Origin: Oppiella nova
Taxonomy: Eukaryota; Arthropoda; Arachnida; Sarcoptiformes; Oppiidae
DNA: 23,897 nucleotides
Assembly (NCBI GenBank): GCA_905397405.1
Contig: CAJPVJ010000510.1
Coordinates: 1-23,897, forward strand
Direction: 5' to 3'
Shown: piece by piece, positions 21,813 to 23,897 of the stretch
Layout of the letters: every line of letters begins with the position of its first letter
Numbering within the stretch: the first letter of the stretch is position 1
Program-made: the position numbers and the translations under genes
The notes under the pieces: generated by a model
Told to the model about the DNA's origin: nothing
What the model saw: only the letters and a program-made list of their open reading frames with translations
The model's database searches: none

Positions 21813-22067
21813 AAATTTTATATTACAAAAGATTTGTGAATTAATAATATTTTTTGATGAAATATTAATTATTTTGTAATTTGATATAAAATCGTTTGTT
21901 ATTATGAAATGATTTGTAAACAAAAACTGTAAAAATAATAAAATTTTATATTACAAAAGATTTGTGAATTAATAATATTTTTTGATGAAATATTAATTAT
22001 TTTGTAATTTGATATCAAATCGTTTGTTATTATGAAATGATTTGTAAACAAAAACTGTAAAAATAAT
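21813..22067. repeat. Near-perfect 128-bp tandem duplication, first pair
   Basis: 21813-21939 and 21941-22067 are almost identical; I see one internal mismatch (GATATAAAATCG versus GATATCAAATCG). Each copy ends in ACAAAAACTGTAAAAATAAT, the motif that precedes the ACATACCGTTCCCTTT core. Only the second copy continues into a core (22083). The short minus-strand frame here is a by-product. Confidence 0.9.
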
Positions 22068-22421
22068 TTTTATATTGGCTTTAACATGCCGTTCCCTTTT
22101 TACCTATTAATTGGTTTAAATTCCGAAATCTTTTATCTATTAATCCTATTAATTTAGTATGTCTAGCGATCACCTCTCCCTCCCTTTCCCTAACTTTCAT
22201 CAAACGTTTAAATCCTTTTTTATAATTGATTGGTATTTCAAGTTTGGATTAAATTTTTATGAAAATATTAAGACTTATTGAAAATTTTAAAAATGTACAA
22301 ATAATTTTTAGCATTCACTTTAACATATCATTCCCTTTATTACACTACCTATTGATCATGTGATTTATACTTTAGGTTTAAGTATCCAGTTATTTCCATA
22401 CTATTAAGAATTGTTAAAATA
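22068..22421 (+). repeat. ACATACCGTTCCCTTT-type repeats, two diverged units
   Basis: Cores at 22083-22098 (ACATGCCGTTCCCTTT) and 22323-22338 (ACATATCATTCCCTTT). A C/T-rich head, CTCTCCCTCCCTTTCCC followed by TAACTTTCAT, precedes the second unit at 22171-22199. Confidence 0.8.
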
Positions 22422-22676
22422 AAACAAAAACTGTAAAAATAATCTTTATATTGACTTTAACATACCGTTCCCTTTATTACACTACTTATTGGTCATTTGT
22501 ATGCACTGTAATGATCCTAAGCCTCCTTCTCCTAGCTTTCATAACATGAAAACAAAAACTGTAAAAATAATCTTTATATTGACTTTAACATACCGTTCCC
22601 TTTATTACACTACTTATTGGTCATTTGTATGCACTGTAATGATCCTAAACCTCCTTCTCCTAGCTTTCATAACATG
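22422..22676 (+). repeat. Near-perfect 128-bp tandem duplication, second pair
   Basis: 22422-22549 and 22550-22676 are nearly identical, differing mainly at CCTAAGCC versus CCTAAACC. Each copy carries AAAACTGTAAAAATAAT, the full core (near 22459 and 22587), TACTTATTGGTC and a C/T-rich head. This is therefore a recent duplication of a complete short unit. The period is the same as that of the pair at 21813. Confidence 0.9.
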
Positions 22677-22775
22677 TGAAAACATTTTATTAATTTGTAT
22701 TTAAGTTTAATTTAATTTATAACAAAACCATAAAAATCATTATTTAAACCACATTGACATACCGTTCCCTTCATT
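22677..22775 (+). repeat. ACATACCGTTCCCTT-type repeat unit
   Basis: A further unit with the core at 22758-22773, following a body with TTTGTATTTAAGTTTAA. It and the following ACACAAATAAACGGTAAT closely match 18840-18945 in the ILRUN relic, so this cluster also descends from an ILRUN copy. Confidence 0.75.
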
Positions 22776-22948
22776 ACACAAATAAACGGTAATATTAATC
22801 TTATGAGTCGATTTAACTATGGCAAGGGAAATTTTCAATAGATAAACAAATGTATAGCCCACTCTGGATTGTGAATGGGATTGAAAACGGTTTGAATAGT
22901 AAAAACCCTGAAAAATGCTAAAATTAACTATATAACGATGGTAATCAG

Positions 22949-22971
22949 AGATAATATACGGTGTCGGAGGG
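22949..22971 (+). pseudogene. Second ILRUN exon 4 scrap
   Basis: After TCAG the sequence reads AGATAATATACGGTGTCGGAG. This matches the first bases of ILRUN exon 4 but lacks about 10 bp (TATAATAAC region). It joins the shared 300-bp block at CTGTAAACAAGG, exactly as in the other two scraps. Confidence 0.65.
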
Positions 22972-23266
22972 CTGTAAACAAGGTTGTTTTGATAAAATAA
23001 TTTTTGATGTATTTCATATTTTTTATGTTGCATGGTAGTTTTTTTTAACAATTATCCATATTATACAAAACCTACCTGTGCTTTCAGACCGGTGCTCAAG
23101 TCAAGTTGTCTCTCAGAGTGAATATGTATAAGGTAATACCATATTGTTGGTATAAATCATTTTCATTTAATTAATCTGGCTCAAATAAATCAAGCTTTAG
23201 TGATGTCATAGCACATGACATAATTTTTAAAAAGCTTAAAATTTTGTATAAAAGAATTTTATTTAA
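22972..23266. repeat. 300-bp block, copy 2
   Basis: This copy matches 19583-19876 but ends abruptly after ATTTTATTTAA, where it is joined to a TACCGTTCCCTTTAAAA repeat end (23267-23283). It lacks the membrane-protein exon that follows copies 1 and 3. It shares the 13-bp CTTTCAGACCGG piece with copy 3, so these two are more closely related to each other. Confidence 0.75.
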
Positions 23267-23430
23267 TACCGTTCCCTTTAAAAGTTATCTATTTGTTTAC
23301 ATATCGGGTGAGACCTAACACTTACCCTAACTTTTGCCAAACTTATCATTTTTGGGACTTTTTACGATTTTAATTGATATATTGCTACCATTATAGAGAT
23401 GATATACGTTATAATAACGGTGTCGGAGGG
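23267..23430 (+). pseudogene. Third ILRUN intron 3 end plus exon 4 scrap
   Basis: The segment begins within a repeat core (23267-23280) and follows the end of ILRUN intron 3 (ACTTTTGCCAAACTTATCATT). After the acceptor TATAG (23392-23396) it carries exon 4 bases 23397-23430, with GTTATAATAACGGTGTC shared exactly with the intact gene. Similarity to ILRUN then stops and the 300-bp block starts. Confidence 0.75.
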
Positions 23431-23746
23431 CTGTAAACAAGGTTGTTTTGATAAAATAATTTTTGATGTATTTCATATTTTTTATGTTTTTTATGTGCAT
23501 GGTAGTTATTTTTAACAATTATCCATATTTTACAAAACCTACCTGTGCTTTCAGACCGGTGCTCAAGTCAAGTTGTCTCTCAGAGTGAATATGTATAAGG
23601 TAAAACCATATTGTTGGTATAAATCATTTTCATTTAATTAATCTGGCTCAAATAAATCAAGCTTTAGTGATGTCATAGCACATGACATAATTTTTACAAA
23701 GCCTAATATTTTGAATAAATTTTTTTTATTTAATTTTAACATTACG
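23431..23746. repeat. 300-bp block, copy 3
   Basis: This copy resembles copies 1 and 2 and keeps the 13-bp CTTTCAGACCGG piece seen in copy 2. As in copy 1, it is followed by the membrane-protein 3' exon. The minus-strand poly(A)-signal region is present but altered (ATTTTTTTTATTTAA). Confidence 0.75.
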
Positions 23747-23897
23747 CTAACAATACTTTAATTGTATTTGATTTACATTTAATAATTTATATGACTTATA
23801 TGAATTGTAATTAACATACGATGCTGTAAATATAATCACTATAAACATGGTTAATATGGACGCGAGTATATATGCAAACACAACGCGTGTAATCACA
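23747..23897 (-). CDS. Second copy of the membrane-protein 3' exon (partial, runs off the window)
   Basis: The minus-strand frame ends at TAG (23749-23747) and is open to the window edge. It matches 20036-19885 almost base for base. Of the three differences I see in the coding part, two are silent (in the YKSYK segment) and one changes Q to K near the end (QLKYC). The rest of this paralogue, if present, lies beyond the window. The open frame with mostly silent changes favours a coding exon over a relic, but the sample is tiny. Confidence 0.5.
   Translation of the reverse strand, partial: VITRVVFAYILASILTMFIVIIFTASYVNYNSYKSYKLLNVNQIQLKYC

Noticed and set aside
14683-22773. CRISPR-like reading of the ACATACCGTTCCCTTT repeats
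   Set aside because: The host is a eukaryote, the cores are 60-500 bp apart, and the DNA between them is itself repeated.
22489-23518. Frames of 60-100 codons within the right-hand repeats
   Set aside because: They run across repeat cores, relic junctions and block copies and change from copy to copy, so they are not conserved genes.

Overview
The window looks like nuclear DNA of an AT-rich arthropod genome. Genes carry short GT-AG introns, asparagine runs are encoded by AAT/AAC repeats, and the two conserved genes have clear metazoan orthologues or families. An oribatid-type mite is my best guess, but the lineage is inference; no ribosomal or mitochondrial marker is present. One ambiguous base (20099) marks an assembly join.

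Layout. 1-1867 is AT-rich and non-coding, with two inverted-repeat structures (about 680-1045 and 1701-1862); the second ends 5 bp before the first gene. 1868-3802 (+) is an intronless 644-codon gene. Its first 505 or so residues resemble the stonustoxin (SNTX)-like family, but its C-terminus looks like a phage tail-collar-type domain instead of the PRY-SPRY domain of fish SNTX. 4361-5630 holds two decayed pieces of acyl-CoA desaturase exons. 6166-9221 (-) is an apparently intact three-exon delta-9-type acyl-CoA desaturase (376 aa). 9222-13888 is a long AT-rich intergenic stretch that becomes less AT-rich towards the next gene. 13889-17412 (+) is the four-exon orthologue of ILRUN (C6orf106), 296 aa, with a poly(A) signal about 200 bp after its stop.

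From 14.5 kb to the window end the DNA is dominated by a repeat family with the core ACATACCGTTCCCTTT. I count about 18 recognisable copies, in ILRUN introns 1 and 3 and then in two further clusters downstream. The downstream clusters are parts of broken ILRUN copies: 18491-19582 joins a scrap of exon 1 to intron repeats and ends in a scrap of exon 4, and two more exon-4 scraps lie at 22949 and 23397. Each exon-4 scrap runs into the same roughly 300-bp block. After the first and third block comes the 3' exon of a minus-strand multi-pass membrane protein gene that I do not recognise; the second of these exon copies is cut by the window edge. The right-hand third is therefore a rearranged segmental duplication of an ILRUN-plus-membrane-protein neighbourhood.

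The intact genes show no sign of working in one pathway: a lipid desaturase of the ER, a regulator of innate immune transcription, a putative pore-forming-family protein, and an unidentified membrane protein. The points of greatest interest are the SNTX/tail-collar-like fusion, the ILRUN-associated repeat family, and the assembly duplication at 20041-20158 that breaks an otherwise open exon.
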